A stretch of 64,000 nucleotides of DNA from Phaeodactylum tricornutum CCAP 1055/1 (Eukaryota; Bacillariophyta; Bacillariophyceae; Surirellales; Neidiaceae): the NCBI RefSeq assembly GCF_000150955.2, contig NC_011699.1:186001-250000 (forward strand), given 5' to 3'. Shown piece after piece: positions 1-10,365 of the stretch. The notes below the pieces were generated by a model. It did not search any database, was not told the origin of the DNA, and saw nothing but the letters and a program-made list of their open reading frames with translations. Position numbers and translations under genes: made by a program. Numbering within the stretch: the stretch's first letter is position 1; each line of letters starts with the position of its first letter.

Positions 1-622
1 AGAGTAAAAGCATGGTACCACAAAGAATACTCTTGGCTGTTGCAGGTATGTTCACGCATAGAGTATCCGCACATGGAGCTAGGTAGTTAGTCAAATTGTT
101 CGTTCGTTCGTTCGGTAACGAGACAGCCGTCACACGCCTCGCGATCGTTTGGGATCCCTCTGTCGCTTGACGATGGCGTGTGCTATTCCCAGCGTATCAC
201 ACAATTGATAGATTGGCAGTATTGAGGTTGTTAGAGAACGAACGATTTCCCCGCGGATCACGTCGCAGTTCATCACCACAACCCATCATGGTGGTGACTC
301 ACCTTCATGCTGCGTACCGTTTGCTTGATGGAATGAGCTCAGTACCCTTTAATCGACGATTTCGTACGATGGCTACCGTGCTACCGGAACGCGCACGGAT
401 GTTTTTGACCGTCAAGCGTTCGTACGTTTGTCAATAGGAAGGGAAAAACATCTCGTCGTCATCCAATCGGCCTTTGGAAAATGCGTCGATAGGTCAAATA
501 CTTCTCCCCTGGTCCCACGAAAGTGAAACGGTGATCGTTTCTAGTCCTTTCACAGTCAAGCAATTTGTCGATCGTTCTCTGCGTTGCTCTTTTGGTCTCT
601 TCTCGATTTACGCGCACATAGA
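1..622. other. Upstream region, no supported gene
   Basis: This stretch lies 5' of the plastid sigma factor gene and probably holds its promoter. The only clear structure is a short GTTC microsatellite at about 97-115. An 85-codon open frame at 180-437 (+) has no recognisable domain and I do not support it as a gene. Confidence 0.5.
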
Positions 623-1999
623 ATGCACACGCAACTCCCGCTCACACTGATGCGTCTCTTCTCCTCGTCCCGTCTCTTGACGATTGCAGTCTTGGTATGT
701 ACACGGCATGACACACATGGCTTTACTGCATCCGCGCGTCCGCGCCGAAGTGCGGCCTTTGCTCTGCCCACTTTGTCGTCAATGGCTACCGCCGACGAGT
801 CCTGGTATTCAACTCTAGAAACACCGCCACAAGCCTGGAATCAGCAATCACTGTCACCCACCGAACGCTACAACAACGAAGGCGACGAAACAAAAGAATT
901 CACAGGTAGTCGAGAAGACGCAGCCGCCACTGCTACGGCACTTTTGGAAAAGGAAGCGCAGCAACAAAATCCTACCAAACTTCGAGCTCGGGTGCAAGAA
1001 ACCGGCTACGACTCGATTCGCTCTTATATAAAAACAATGTGCAACCACGAACTGCTAAACAAGAACGAAGAGATTATTCTCGGACGCGAAGTTCAGGTCC
1101 TTATTCAGTACGAAGCGACGCGGGAACAACTCGAGGCTGAACTCTTGCGGCCTCCCACCTATCAGGAGTGGGCGACCAAAATACAACCCGATATGATGGT
1201 TCCTGATCTAAAGAAGCAAATTCGTCGCTCGCTTCGCGCCAAGGCTGCCCTGACGGAATCAAATATTCGACTCGTGGTATCCATTGCGAAACGCTACCAA
1301 CACCGGGGACTGTCCTTTCAGGATCTGGCGCAGGAGGGAATTTTGGGATTGACGCGTGCTTGTGAAAAATTCGACCCGGAACGGGGATTCAGGTTCTCGA
1401 CCTACGCCTCGTGGTGGATCAAGCAGTCCATTATGCGAGCTATTGCCGATCAGGGGCGAACGATTCGTCTACCCGTGCACATTCACGACCAAATCAACGC
1501 TCTGAGGAAAGTGGAACGCGAACTTAAAGCCGAACTGGGACGAGACGCCCGTTTGGAAGAAATCACGGAAAAGTCCACCTTGACGGCGGAGAAGATTGAA
1601 TTTCTGAACCGTGTGTCACAGCAAGACGTATCCATGGAACAGGAACTCCGGACGTCAAAATCCAAGGGATCCAGTGCCGGGCTCGGTGGCCCTGACGGTG
1701 GCTTGACTCTCGGAGACGTCATGGGCGATCCCGAAGCCCAACCTGCCGAAGAAGCCTCCTACCAAATGCTCAAAGACGATATTTCTCGATTAATATGTAC
1801 ATTGAACAGTCGCGAACAAGCCGTCATCCGCATGCGTTTTGGACTAGATGATGGAAAGGCCAAGACATTGGAGGAGATTGGACGCCGCTTTTCCGTGACT
1901 CGAGAACGGATACGACAGATCGAATCTCGGGCGTTGCACAAGCTCCGCCAACCATATCGCAACCACGCGGTCAAGTGTTATGTCAAGGATTATTCGTAA
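623..1999 (+). CDS. Plastid-targeted RNA polymerase sigma-70 family factor
   Basis: This protein should direct the plastid-encoded bacterial-type RNA polymerase to promoters. The open frame begins 13 codons earlier at a TTG, so I take the ATG at 623 (458 aa). An ATG at 650 is also possible. The N-terminus has a hydrophobic signal segment followed by a [10 protein letters not shown] junction, the diatom plastid cleavage pattern with Phe at +1. In numbering from 623, conserved region 2 spans about 210-285 ([24 protein letters not shown], then [13 protein letters not shown] for the -10/melting helices) and RTIRLPVHI opens region 3. Region 4 spans about 390-445, with a helix-turn-helix ([20 protein letters not shown]) for the -35 element. 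The order and length fit group 1/2 plastid sigma factors. No intron is needed. The family call is secure; which of the paralogous diatom sigma factors it is cannot be told here. Confidence 0.95.
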   Translation: MHTQLPLTLMRLFSSSRLLTIAVLVCTRHDTHGFTASARPRRSAAFALPTLSSMATADESWYSTLETPPQAWNQQSLSPTERYNNEGDETKEFTGSREDAAATATALLEKEAQQQNPTKLRARVQETGYDSIRSYIKTMCNHELLNKNEEIILGREVQVLIQYEATREQLEAELLRPPTYQEWATKIQPDMMVPDLKKQIRRSLRAKAALTESNIRLVVSIAKRYQHRGLSFQDLAQEGILGLTRACEKFDPERGFRFSTYASWWIKQSIMRAIADQGRTIRLPVHIHDQINALRKVERELKAELGRDARLEEITEKSTLTAEKIEFLNRVSQQDVSMEQELRTSKSKGSSAGLGGPDGGLTLGDVMGDPEAQPAEEASYQMLKDDISRLICTLNSREQAVIRMRFGLDDGKAKTLEEIGRRFSVTRERIRQIESRALHKLRQPYRNHAVKCYVKDYS

Positions 2000-2532
2000 G
2001 AATCGTTGGTTACGCACATTGCTGCGGCTACTGTGGATATTAGAACTTTTAACATACCAGACTATCAAGCATCTGTATTGTTGGATGGTTTAATACACTG
2101 GTAGGTTCAGTAGAATAGAGAATGGAAAAGGTGACAATGTGAGAGCTCTTGAGCGAACGATATGATGTAAATAGGCTGTCAGTCGGAGTACCAAAATCTG
2201 TTGGCGGTTATAGGTCACATAACCTTCCATCTCGCTTCGAAAACGCATAAATCACCAAACCATCATTTTTGCCTGACTATATTTCTACACCATGTTGTAG
2301 ACTATACCATAGTGTAGAGTGAGTCGTATAATGCTCTAGCTCTGCAGCTCTCTGCAAAGGACGCGTGGCCGACTGTATTAGAACACCTACTCAACAAAAT
2401 TTGCTGAGGCGACCCAAATCAGTAGAGTTACAGTACGTTTCTCATACATAGCAAAAAAGGCAGGTTTATTACACGCAATGCAAGAGCAGTTAGAACAATA
2501 CTTAATCGGATCGGTGAAAATCCCGTATTTGC
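2000..2532. other. Intergenic region between convergent genes
   Basis: This 533-bp gap separates the 3' ends of the sigma factor (+) and the sulfotransferase-like gene (-), so it should contain both polyadenylation regions. A 33-bp imperfect palindrome at 2285-2317 (CTACACCATG against CATAGTGTAG) could form a hairpin. No gene was seen. Confidence 0.6.
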
Positions 2533-3651
2533 TTAGAACAAAGGTACAGCCGGGTAATGGAAGGTTTCCAGCAAGGAGGAGTTCAAAGCGACTCTAGCAA
2601 AGTTTATATCGTCCTGTGTGAGGCCACGAAGTTTCTGAAAGCCGGGTCCATATTGTGCAAGAGCCGTTGCAAAATCAGAGGACCGTCCGTGTTTCTTGGC
2701 TTGTGTCATCTTATGACGAAAAGGCTTCTGAGTGGCGTTCATGCCAATACAGTCGTTCAAAATTTCTAGCAATCGAGGACCATGAAAGAGTATATCTTCA
2801 AATCGCACGACCAGATGCGGAAAGTCGACATCATTCCAATCCTGATAAAACGTTGTCCATACACTAGCAAGCGAATCGTAATGCTCTACAGGAATGGGGA
2901 CCGTGTTTGTCACTTGGTTAAGACCGACCTTGGTCTCTGCCGTTTTCTTTCCTCGAAAGCGGGGCTTCAGTTTATCGTGAGCATTGGGAATCAAAATCGG
3001 GCAGTGACTAAAATTGTTTGGCTTTATCCATTCAACGCCGTAACTCCTTTTGCACATAGACTTCATCCACCGGAACGGTTCCCGCACCATCACTACTGGC
3101 ATAACTTGTCGGTAGTCAACTTTCGATCTTGGCGGAAATTTATTGGTCTTGCGAAACCGTACTGGTAGATGCTTCCCCCACGGTACTTCATGTTGAAAGT
3201 TTCCCCCCAATTCTTCCACGTTGAGCTCTAATAGAGCTGCCATAGCGTTAGTTCCAGAATTGAACAGTCCAGCCACACGTAGCATTGGATGAGAATTGTT
3301 GGAGATGCTCTCTCGGTAGGCCTCGCAAGTGTCGAGGCCGTGGACAACCGGTCCGTCTCCGTAGTTTTCGACAATATTCTGCCATACTGGGAGTAACGCA
3401 CAATCAATTTGCGATATGTTTTTCCCACCATTAAGCAAAATCTCTAGGATCTTCTTTTTGTCCAAGCACGCCTTGTCGTGGTAAGCCGGAACGCTGGAAT
3501 CTTTTTCTCCATACGGCAGCCCAAGGCTTTTCACCTCCGCGAAAATCCCGGACCGACCTGCGAGACACAGCCGTTTCCATTGTAGGCACGCTAAGAAACA
3601 CAAGGCAATCAGCGCAACGTACATGCGACTTTTATTTGCTAGCCTTTGCAT
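2533..3651 (-). CDS. Sulfotransferase-like type II membrane protein
   Basis: A 372-aa protein with a real ATG at 3651. Residues about 11-24 form one hydrophobic anchor near the N-terminus, the layout of Golgi type II enzymes. The segment RVAGLFNSGTNAM (about 125-137) resembles the 5'-phosphosulfate-binding loop of PAPS-dependent sulfotransferases. VVMVREPFRWMKSMC (about 186-200) resembles the 3'-phosphate-binding motif with its Arg and Ser. LVVRFEDILF (280-289) matches the usual downstream Arg-Phe-Glu-Asp strand. Together these suggest transfer of sulfate from PAPS to a glycan or protein in the Golgi lumen. The acceptor cannot be inferred. The gene stands alone, convergent with the sigma factor. 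Related kinase-like P-loop families use similar motifs, so the exact reaction is inference. Confidence 0.75.
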   Translation of the reverse strand: MQRLANKSRMYVALIALCFLACLQWKRLCLAGRSGIFAEVKSLGLPYGEKDSSVPAYHDKACLDKKKILEILLNGGKNISQIDCALLPVWQNIVENYGDGPVVHGLDTCEAYRESISNNSHPMLRVAGLFNSGTNAMAALLELNVEELGGNFQHEVPWGKHLPVRFRKTNKFPPRSKVDYRQVMPVVMVREPFRWMKSMCKRSYGVEWIKPNNFSHCPILIPNAHDKLKPRFRGKKTAETKVGLNQVTNTVPIPVEHYDSLASVWTTFYQDWNDVDFPHLVVRFEDILFHGPRLLEILNDCIGMNATQKPFRHKMTQAKKHGRSSDFATALAQYGPGFQKLRGLTQDDINFARVALNSSLLETFHYPAVPLF

Positions 3652-4134
3652 TGCGCATCATGACAAGAGACAAACGCGTAGCCCTTCGGCTGTTTTGTGA
3701 GAGGTCCTCTAAAAGTCATTTACTGTAAGTTTGTGGATAGGTCACAATTGACGGTACACGAGATAAATGAACAATGACATAATGACCCATCTTCTTTCAA
3801 TTTAGTGTGTTGACTGTGACCGCGAATGTGACATGGATTTTGGCCGGATTTACGTTAGTCACGAATAGCTTAAACGGATCACTGTCAGCCGACCGTGTAC
3901 AAGGAGAGGCAGACCATTCTAAATTAGTAATCCACTCTAGTGCCGTCAGCGTAGTCCAGCAGGGGTATCGAAAGAAGCTGTGACCATCAAGATTTTAAAG
4001 GATACGGCTTCCATGCAAACGAGCCTCTCTGACGAGAAAGTAACGATCCTGTTAGAGGTGCAAGTTTCCACGCGATCTACAGAGGACAGCAACAGGTCTA
4101 TTCTCCGTAGATTGTGTTTATGATGGCTCCTGTT
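3652..4134. other. Intergenic region, probable promoter of the sulfotransferase-like gene
   Basis: This 483-bp gap separates two minus-strand genes. It should hold the promoter of the sulfotransferase-like gene and the 3' end of the membrane protein gene. I saw no coding frame, repeat or strong motif in it. Confidence 0.5.
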
Positions 4135-5043
4135 CTAGACCGTGTCTTGATGCTGTAACGTCGGACAGTTCCAGCAATCCGATGTTTCTCCTACAGAAGC
4201 CGAAACGCTGGTAGAGTAATACGACCAAGACGCTGACCGTGGGCCAGTATACTGTATTACGTCAGCATCATCATCCGTTTCGTAAGGTCTGCGAAATTCG
4301 GGATAAATGATCCAAGCAACCCACAGAATTCCTCCGGTCGTACAGTATACCGCTCCTAGAATCGTTTCCCAAATACCACCGAGAGCCCAACAGAATGATG
4401 CGGTTCCTAGAAGATAAATTGCTTTTCCAACCGGGTGGTATATCAATCCAAAATTGTCGCGCAACGGCTTGTCGATGGACGGTACCTTCCAGATGTTCAT
4501 GCATTCCACCAATAAGAGTGTCAACGCAAAACAAACGAGAAACCCGCTCAGCACAGCCTTGGTCCACTGCACCATGATTACTTTAAGAAGCCAAGTCGAT
4601 GCCAGCATGACGATTGTCAGGGACGCGGCAATCATATTTGCCAATCGCAGCTGTTCCAGAAGTTCGTGAAGCGCCAAGCCAAAAAGAGCGTAGTCGTAAG
4701 AATTGGTTTCACCGGTATTAGGTCGAATTGACACGTCTCCGCGAAACCCGTACGAATAGCTCCAATCTGCAGGTACGTCACTGTCTTGAAAGTTTTGAAT
4801 TGTGGGTAACGCAGCTTGTCGTGAATGTTCATGGGGGTGGCTACCGTGCTGGTAACTATTTGGTAGAAGCAGCGGGTCGTGCTCTGATACCGGTTCATTT
4901 CTGCCTTCTGTATACAGCGGCGGCGGATCTGCCGGAGGCTGGGCTTTAGGCTGCAGTCGACTACTAACAACCTCTCCCCCGCTCTCTTGACCGGGTGATT
5001 GGCCAAAAGCCATGGATTCGAGAACTTCACGTGGCGAAATCAT
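4135..5043 (-). CDS. Four-helix membrane protein, possibly COPI-associated family
   Basis: A 302-aa protein starting at the ATG at 5043. Residues 1-120 are polar and Pro-rich (QPPADPPPLY, PHEHSRQAA) and probably cytosolic. Four hydrophobic segments follow at about 135-155, 160-182, 205-225 and 226-247, then a tail with an acidic DDDAD patch and aromatic/Ser-rich residues. Between helices 2 and 3 lies DNFGLIYHPVGKAIY. This pattern of a tail-to-tail pair of hairpins around an NFG-type loop recalls the COPI-associated (TVP15-like) family of Golgi membrane proteins, but that is only pattern memory. It is divergent in orientation from the desaturase, with a shared 668-bp upstream region. Confidence 0.8.
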   Translation of the reverse strand: MISPREVLESMAFGQSPGQESGGEVVSSRLQPKAQPPADPPPLYTEGRNEPVSEHDPLLLPNSYQHGSHPHEHSRQAALPTIQNFQDSDVPADWSYSYGFRGDVSIRPNTGETNSYDYALFGLALHELLEQLRLANMIAASLTIVMLASTWLLKVIMVQWTKAVLSGFLVCFALTLLLVECMNIWKVPSIDKPLRDNFGLIYHPVGKAIYLLGTASFCWALGGIWETILGAVYCTTGGILWVAWIIYPEFRRPYETDDDADVIQYTGPRSASWSYYSTSVSASVGETSDCWNCPTLQHQDTV

Positions 5044-5711
5044 GCGTTGCAGATGGCCTTTGTGTTAATGATGCGCACATACCCTGCAGCCCCGTACGCA
5101 TCGACTTTTCTTCCCGATTCTTTTCCGTAGTTCCCGTCTCTATCTATGGAGGAAGCAGGTACAACAGTTGAACCAGTATTTGTGGTAATCTCTAGTAGCT
5201 CTATTGGCTAGTATGAGAGAGTCCGCCAATATCTCCAAGGTAACACCAACAGAATATGTCCAGGAGTTGCACCTCGACCGGTTTTACGAAGCGTTCGTCG
5301 ACGGTGGGTTTGCCGACACAGGGTTCGCATATTGCCTTTTCCTTCTGGAGTCATATTTTCGGATTCATTCACGTCCATCTTGAATTCGGGAACGTCAGGT
5401 CCGGGTTTCGTGTTCCTGAGTCAGAAATTTTGGATAAGACAACCGGTACCGCGTGGGACGGTTTTCATCGGATTGCGACACGAGTTGTACAGTTTGAATG
5501 TAGAGTATGGTAGTTTGAGCCAGACAACATATTCGACCACGTTTTCTTCTCTATTTGAAAGGTTCTGAACGCCCGTCACAAAATGGCGTGTGCTCACCTG
5601 TTGTCCTAAGCTGCGAGCCTACAGTTGCCAATGAAACCAAACCTTGTGCCGTTTTTTATCATCGACAAGCCATTACAAAAGCTAACGAGTTAGAGCTTTG
5701 AAGACGACACA
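5044..5711. promoter_or_regulatory. Bidirectional upstream region with a doubtful small open frame
   Basis: This gap separates two divergent genes (membrane protein on the left, desaturase on the right) and should hold both promoters. On the + strand an ATG at 5213 opens a 56-codon frame ending at 5383, whose start reads MRESANISKVTPTEY. It has no known domain and no close partner exon, so I list it as a possibility only. Confidence 0.35.
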
Positions 5712-7019
5712 ATGAAGCTTCATATCGCACCACCTCTTATTATCTCGGCCTACGTGTTTTCTGTATCCATTTTCCACAACACTGTTAATGCCTTTTCGTT
5801 GCGCATACCGAGTACCCACAGGACTGTTTTCCTTCCGCAAGTGACGTTGAATGCCAAAAGATGGATGGTAGCAACGGGGGTAGAAACAAACGCTGCTGTG
5901 GCAACTCCAGAAAATGACGAAATCCATCCTCGACGGGATTGGACTCACGACGAGCCGCCCAAGTTGAGCGAAGTGAAGCGCATGCTTCCCCAAGAAGCCT
6001 TCCACATTGATACAGCAACGTCACTTTTTTATTTTGCGGTGGATTTTATCGCTGTAGCATCCACTATGGGATTTCTGAACTCCGTCGTCTCATCCGATAT
6101 CTACCTTTCCTTCCCTATCTGGGGCAAGTTCTTGGCTGTAGCCCCTTTACAGATTTTGACCGGTTTTGCGATGTGGTGCATGTGGTGTATCGGCCACGAT
6201 GCCGGTCACACTACTGTATCCAAAGACCGGCGGTTCGGCGCTCTTATTAATAGGGTAGTTGGCGAAGTGGCGCATTCCGCGATTTGCTTAACGCCTTTCG
6301 TTCCCTGGGCCAAGTCTCATCTGAAGCATCACATGGGACACAACCACTTGACGCGTGACTACTCGCATCAATGGTTTATCCGAGAAGAACGAGAGTCGCT
6401 ACATCCACTTATTCAACTGAGTCATGCGACGCGAAATTTACAGTTACCGATACTTTACCTCGTTTATCTCTTATTTGGGGTTCCCGATGGAGGACACGTC
6501 GTTTTTTACGGACGCATGTGGGAGCAGTCTACCGCGAAGGAAAAGGCCGATGCCGCGGTGTCCGTTATCGTATCCCTTGTCACGGCCGGTTCTCTGTGGA
6601 TCAATATGGGTTTGGCAAATTTCTTCGTTGTTTGCATGGTCCCGTGGTTGGTCCTGTCATTTTGGCTCTTCATGGTCACCTATCTACAGCACCACTCCGA
6701 CGATGGTTTACTCTATACGGACGAGACCTGGAGCTTTGAACGGGGCGCCTTTCAAACTGTTGATCGTGATTATGGAACGTGGATCAATCGCATGTCACAT
6801 CACATGATGGATGGGCATTTGGTCCATCACCTGTTTTTCACTCGGGTTCCGCATTACAGGCTCGAAGAAGCGACGAAATCCTTATATGCAGTCATGGCTG
6901 CGCGAGGGCAGTCACACCTGATTAAAACGATTGATACGCCCGACTTTACGCAGGAGATTGCCAAACAATTCGACAAAAACTGGTTCTTTGTCAACGAAAA
7001 TCAGATTGTACGCAAGTAA
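5712..7019 (+). CDS. Plastid-targeted membrane fatty acid desaturase (omega-3/delta-12 type)
   Basis: A 435-aa enzyme that should introduce a double bond into plastid lipid acyl chains. Residues 1-27 form a signal peptide ending VNA, then Phe28 (FSLRIP), the classic diatom plastid cleavage site. Three histidine boxes that bind the di-iron centre are present: HDAGH at 162-166, HLKHH at 203-207 and HLVHH at 369-373. Hydrophobic segments lie at about 102-125, 138-158, 285-305 and 305-325. WSFERGAFQTVDRDYG just before the last box and VPHYRLEEAT after it are typical of the FAD2/FAD3-like (delta-12/omega-3) branch rather than front-end desaturases, which carry a cytochrome b5 domain that is absent here. 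P. tricornutum has a plastid omega-3 enzyme often called PTD15 and a plastid delta-12 enzyme. I lean to omega-3 but cannot prove it. Confidence 0.9.
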   Translation: MKLHIAPPLIISAYVFSVSIFHNTVNAFSLRIPSTHRTVFLPQVTLNAKRWMVATGVETNAAVATPENDEIHPRRDWTHDEPPKLSEVKRMLPQEAFHIDTATSLFYFAVDFIAVASTMGFLNSVVSSDIYLSFPIWGKFLAVAPLQILTGFAMWCMWCIGHDAGHTTVSKDRRFGALINRVVGEVAHSAICLTPFVPWAKSHLKHHMGHNHLTRDYSHQWFIREERESLHPLIQLSHATRNLQLPILYLVYLLFGVPDGGHVVFYGRMWEQSTAKEKADAAVSVIVSLVTAGSLWINMGLANFFVVCMVPWLVLSFWLFMVTYLQHHSDDGLLYTDETWSFERGAFQTVDRDYGTWINRMSHHMMDGHLVHHLFFTRVPHYRLEEATKSLYAVMAARGQSHLIKTIDTPDFTQEIAKQFDKNWFFVNENQIVRK

Positions 7020-7074
7020 TTCATAAAGTTCTTACTCTTAGTCCTTTCCACACAAAAAGAGGCCGACGCTGTCC

Positions 7075-8160
7075 CTAATGGGTCGGGCAGACAACGGTTT
7101 CTCCAATGAGCCATGGTGCAAAAGTCTCGGTTGATAGCGTCGACTTTTCCATGGCCTCCACAAGCTTGACCCGAGGCTCCAAGTAGTGTTCGCTCGTCAA
7201 TTGGAACGTACCCCAATGAATCGGCAGACCTTTCCGTGCCCGCACAGCTTCCATCATGAGCACTGCTTCTTCCGGATCGGTGTGCTGAGGCTTCATAAAG
7301 CTTCGAGGCTCGTAAGCTCCGATAGGAATCATGGCCACATCGAAGGGTCCATATCGCTCGCCAATCTCCCATAGACCTTCAAACCAACCCGTGTCGCCAG
7401 GGAAAAGCACCTTGGTGGTGTCTTCACAAACCAAACTATATCCGCACCACAAAGTCTGATCCCGATCCCAGCCATGGCGGGATGTCCAGTGCTGCATGGG
7501 TACGGGTGTCACCTCAAGCTTCTTACCGCTATTTGTAACGATTGTACAAGGCTCGTGCCAGTCCAGTTCGTAAATCTCGTGTCGATCGATCCCAGACACG
7601 TTGGACTCAAACCACTGCTTCAAACCCAAGGGTACGACGAAGGTCAGAGAAAACTCCGACAAGTTAGCCAAATCTTGCATTGTGTTGTAGTCCAAATGGT
7701 CATAGTGATTGTGGCTGAGTAAAACAGTGTCAAGTCGGACATGCTTGAGAAGCTCGCGGATATTGCACGGAGTAGGGCGGTAACGCTTCGGGCCAGCCCA
7801 TTGCACCGCACTGCAGCGCTCGCTAAAGACTGGACCCGTTAGAATATTGAGACCCTGTGCTTGGATGAGACATGAGGCATGTCCCAGCCATGTTACTTGC
7901 AGCGGCTCGGGAGATTGCAAAGCGGGCCACTCCATGTTCAGCACTGGAAAATCTTCATCGAGCTGTGACTGCAAGGGAAGCCTCGGAAGGGAAGAACCGT
8001 GGGTGGTCAAGAACTTGAGTACCGCCGTTACGCTGTGCTTCCTCCAAGTAGACCAAGAGTTACGCTCTTGAACACGGGCCGCGATGCGATCATGAAGCAA
8101 CATTGTGCTGGGTGACGTGTTGGCATCGACGGCACTAGCAGCGGTGCCGTTGGACGACAT
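7075..8160 (-). CDS. NAPE-PLD-like metallo-beta-lactamase-fold phospholipase
   Basis: The family hydrolyses N-acylphosphatidylethanolamine to N-acylethanolamine and phosphatidic acid. The metallo-beta-lactamase fold is plain: VTWLGHASCLIQ opens it, LLSHNHYDHLDYNTM is the HxHxDH zinc site, FPGDTGWF supplies the bridging Asp, and GLPIHWGTF gives the last His. IGAYEPRSFMKPQHTDPEEA is characteristic of the NAPE-PLD branch. The first in-frame ATG is at 8160 (361 aa). The frame stays open upstream through 8350 without an ATG, up to the 9-bp target duplication of a transposon. It continues in frame on the far side, at 11201 to about 11335. The original gene therefore probably began beyond 11201 and the element split its 5' coding part, unless transcription now starts near 8160. 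The 3' end is only 55 bp from the convergent desaturase. Confidence 0.88.
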   Translation of the reverse strand: MSSNGTAASAVDANTSPSTMLLHDRIAARVQERNSWSTWRKHSVTAVLKFLTTHGSSLPRLPLQSQLDEDFPVLNMEWPALQSPEPLQVTWLGHASCLIQAQGLNILTGPVFSERCSAVQWAGPKRYRPTPCNIRELLKHVRLDTVLLSHNHYDHLDYNTMQDLANLSEFSLTFVVPLGLKQWFESNVSGIDRHEIYELDWHEPCTIVTNSGKKLEVTPVPMQHWTSRHGWDRDQTLWCGYSLVCEDTTKVLFPGDTGWFEGLWEIGERYGPFDVAMIPIGAYEPRSFMKPQHTDPEEAVLMMEAVRARKGLPIHWGTFQLTSEHYLEPRVKLVEAMEKSTLSTETFAPWLIGETVVCPTH

Positions 8161-8341
8161 GCTTCGGGGGGAAGGAGAAAGGATGCGTGCAGATATCTTT
8201 TCCAGCCATTCATACTCCGAAGAAATCCAGGATAAGCTTCGCTCGTACAATTGATTATAAGGAACATCGGTATGATCGCGTTCTACTTGGCGAAGTGCAA
8301 CGAACTGTTTTGTACTCGTTCCTCTTTCGTAGACCGACGCG

Positions 8342-8350
8342 AAAAGCGAA
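8342..8350. repeat. Target site duplication, left copy (AAAAGCGAA)
   Basis: This 9-bp sequence is repeated exactly at 11201-11209, immediately outside the other end of the element. A 9-bp duplication is the usual product of Mutator-like transposases. Confidence 0.9.
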
Positions 8351-8437
8351 GAGGAAATTCGTTATTTGGGATGAGGGGGGGTGAAAATTATGCTATTTGG
8401 GAAGAAACAAACGAATTCTAAGTGTTTTTATTTTAAG
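8351..8437 (+). repeat. Left terminal inverted repeat of element 1
   Basis: It begins GAGGAAATTCGTTATTTGGG and aligns, with a gap of about 30 bp, to the reverse complement of 11110-11200. The shared blocks include GGGGTGAAA, GCTATTTGGGA and a T-rich stretch near AAGTGTTTTTATT. Confidence 0.8.
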
Positions 8438-8904
8438 TCTTACTTAATGAAAGAACAACAATCATATACTAAGTATAGCCATTAGGATTCAATCTAGCAG
8501 TTCCCCCATGAATTTTCAATTCTCAACCAAGCAGCCTACTATTTTTTTTCTAGAACGCACAACGCGAAGAACAACACTAGTCTGAGGTATTGGGTAGCGG
8601 CGACGAAAAGGAGAAAGTGCGGAAAGCAACACAAGGCATCGAGAGTAAGGGGGATCAGCATGAATTCATCCTGTTACAGAGTGGAATTGTTGGGCTATCC
8701 CGTCACAACGGCTTTCACTTGCAAGCCGCCGAAGAGATTTCGGACAATAAATTGTGGCTGCCACCAATAGGGTTAAAGCAATTTCAGTATCTCTTCGAAG
8801 GCCGGACGCGAAGTTTCCCTGCTTCTATCCAGGATTACCAAGTGCATCTCTGTTCATGTGTGGTGTACTGAAAGCCGGAGGAAGTGGAGGGGTTGGTGGT
8901 TAGT

Positions 8905-9655
8905 TGTTTTGGATACATTGCTGCAGACCTAGTATTGCTTGTTAGACATGCAAAGCTACCACGGCTATTTCAAGACGTGACAGAGAAGCATGAATCTGTT
9001 GGCTTGACAATACATCCGCTAAACAGTACCACAAAAGAAGTTGTCACTTCAGCCTTGCAAGAAGCATCACTTGCTGTCAGCTCCACCAAACAGATCTTGG
9101 AAGGTGGTGCCAAAACACTATTGTGTCAAGCTATTGTTTGGCGGCTTTATTCAAGACACTGTGCACATAAATGTTTGGGTCTGACAACACCACATATTAT
9201 CCTTCTACACAGCCCTTCATGGTGGCACCAAGACTTCCTTGGCAAGATAAACAGCTAAAGCTTTGTGGCATTCTTATTGCTCGCACCTGCCGGCATGTAC
9301 ATGTTGTTGTACATTGGCAAAGCTGAAGCAATTGTTTGACAAACATTTGCTTTGACCCAATTGGCAGCAGCCATGTGTGTAATTATTTGACAAAATTGAC
9401 ACACTTTTGAGAGTGGGCGGTGTTGCTGGGCATAGTATGTCACGTGTGGGTTGTCTACAGATACAATAGTTTTGATTACCTTCTTGAACAAAGTGGATGG
9501 TGTAGATGGTGAATCAAGAGATAGCATTCTTGTGCTGGGTGTAATAAATTGGCCTTGGACTTTGGATGTTGCATTGCTGCGGCCGGGGCGTTTTGATAGG
9601 ATCATTTTACGTCCCAACTCTTTTGTTTTTGAAGGCCAACAACGTGTTGAGAATG
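8905..9655 (+). pseudogene. Decayed AAA-ATPase fragment (CDC48/AFG2-like second ATPase domain)
   Basis: The pieces lie in the right order for the linker and second ATPase domain of a CDC48/AFG2 (SPATA5)-like protein, but in more than one frame and with stops. GYIAADLVLLVR (about 8911) matches the end of the first domain, where families read GYVGADL. A Walker A-like piece around 9195-9240 reads GGTKTSLAR. YIGKAEAIV then CVII (about 9313-9390) matches the sensor helix and the Walker B strand. FLNKVDGVDGESRD and ALLRPGRFDRII (9475-9605) match the second region of homology with the arginine finger. It cannot encode an ATPase. It is best read as a captured fragment of a host gene, and the parent should be elsewhere in the genome. 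Confidence 0.8.
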
Positions 9656-9671
9656 GATAGAGAAAGGGCTT

Positions 9672-10365
9672 GTGTTACAATATACAACAATATACAACAA
9701 TGTACACCGCATGGACAGAAGCGCTGTTAGGAACAGAGCCTGGTAAACAGAAGAGGGTGCTATTACAAACAACCGACAATACACCTAAGGGACGTAGGGA
9801 CTGTAAAACTCTACTTGTTGGCAATGCTCCCCTTGGGTTAGGCAGCGGATACAAGGACCTATGCGCAAAACTAGCAGTATGGATCAAAGAACTTATAAAA
9901 CAATGATTGAAGAATTAGTGCTATAAACTAGTTCTTGCAGCTCCTCCAATTTGCCAAGATACAACAAAACCTGAGGAACAAACTCAAATGTACACAAATA
10001 TCTTCCTTCCGAAATAGTATCCTTATACCATGACGCACGCTCACATATACTTATAGTGGAACCGGAAATACCTTTCATTACATGCATGCCGCGGGAAATG
10101 GAGCGCATCCATTTACATCCATTAGTCAGGCAATAAGTATTGTCAGTCCCACTCCGTTGCCACCATCAGAGCATGACATGTTCAGTTGCGTTCTCTCCAA
10201 CACACAATACATCATTGTATCTAGGGGCTTCATGCAATAAGACCAGGTTAACTTCCATACAACTCACTTCTCCCTTATGAACACTCCAACTGCCAATCAC
10301 TGTGTTGACGCCTAGGGGACGGACATCACTAGGAGACATGTTGCATGGTACTATACCAAGACAGC
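9672..10365. repeat. Internal module shared with 15737-16402, copy 1
   Basis: By eye this is roughly three-quarters identical to 15737-16402 over its whole length. Landmarks common to both are GGCAATGCTCCCCTTGGG, ATACTTATAGTGGAACCGGA and GACATGTTGCATGGTACTAT. In both copies the + strand carries an open stretch around GNAPLG-GS-YKDLC, and the - strand one around KGISGSTISICE. I cannot tell which strand, if either, was coding. No known domain was recognised. Confidence 0.75.

Noticed and set aside
584-622. Sigma factor start at 584
   Set aside because: The codon is TTG. The ATG at 623 gives a sensible signal peptide.
5256-5568. Two overlapping + frames upstream of the desaturase
   Set aside because: No domain, a shared bidirectional promoter position, and no support for either frame.
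8161-8250. NAPE-PLD-like start at 8250
   Set aside because: The codon is TTG and the frame stays open further upstream. It is either internal coding sequence of a split gene or untranslated.
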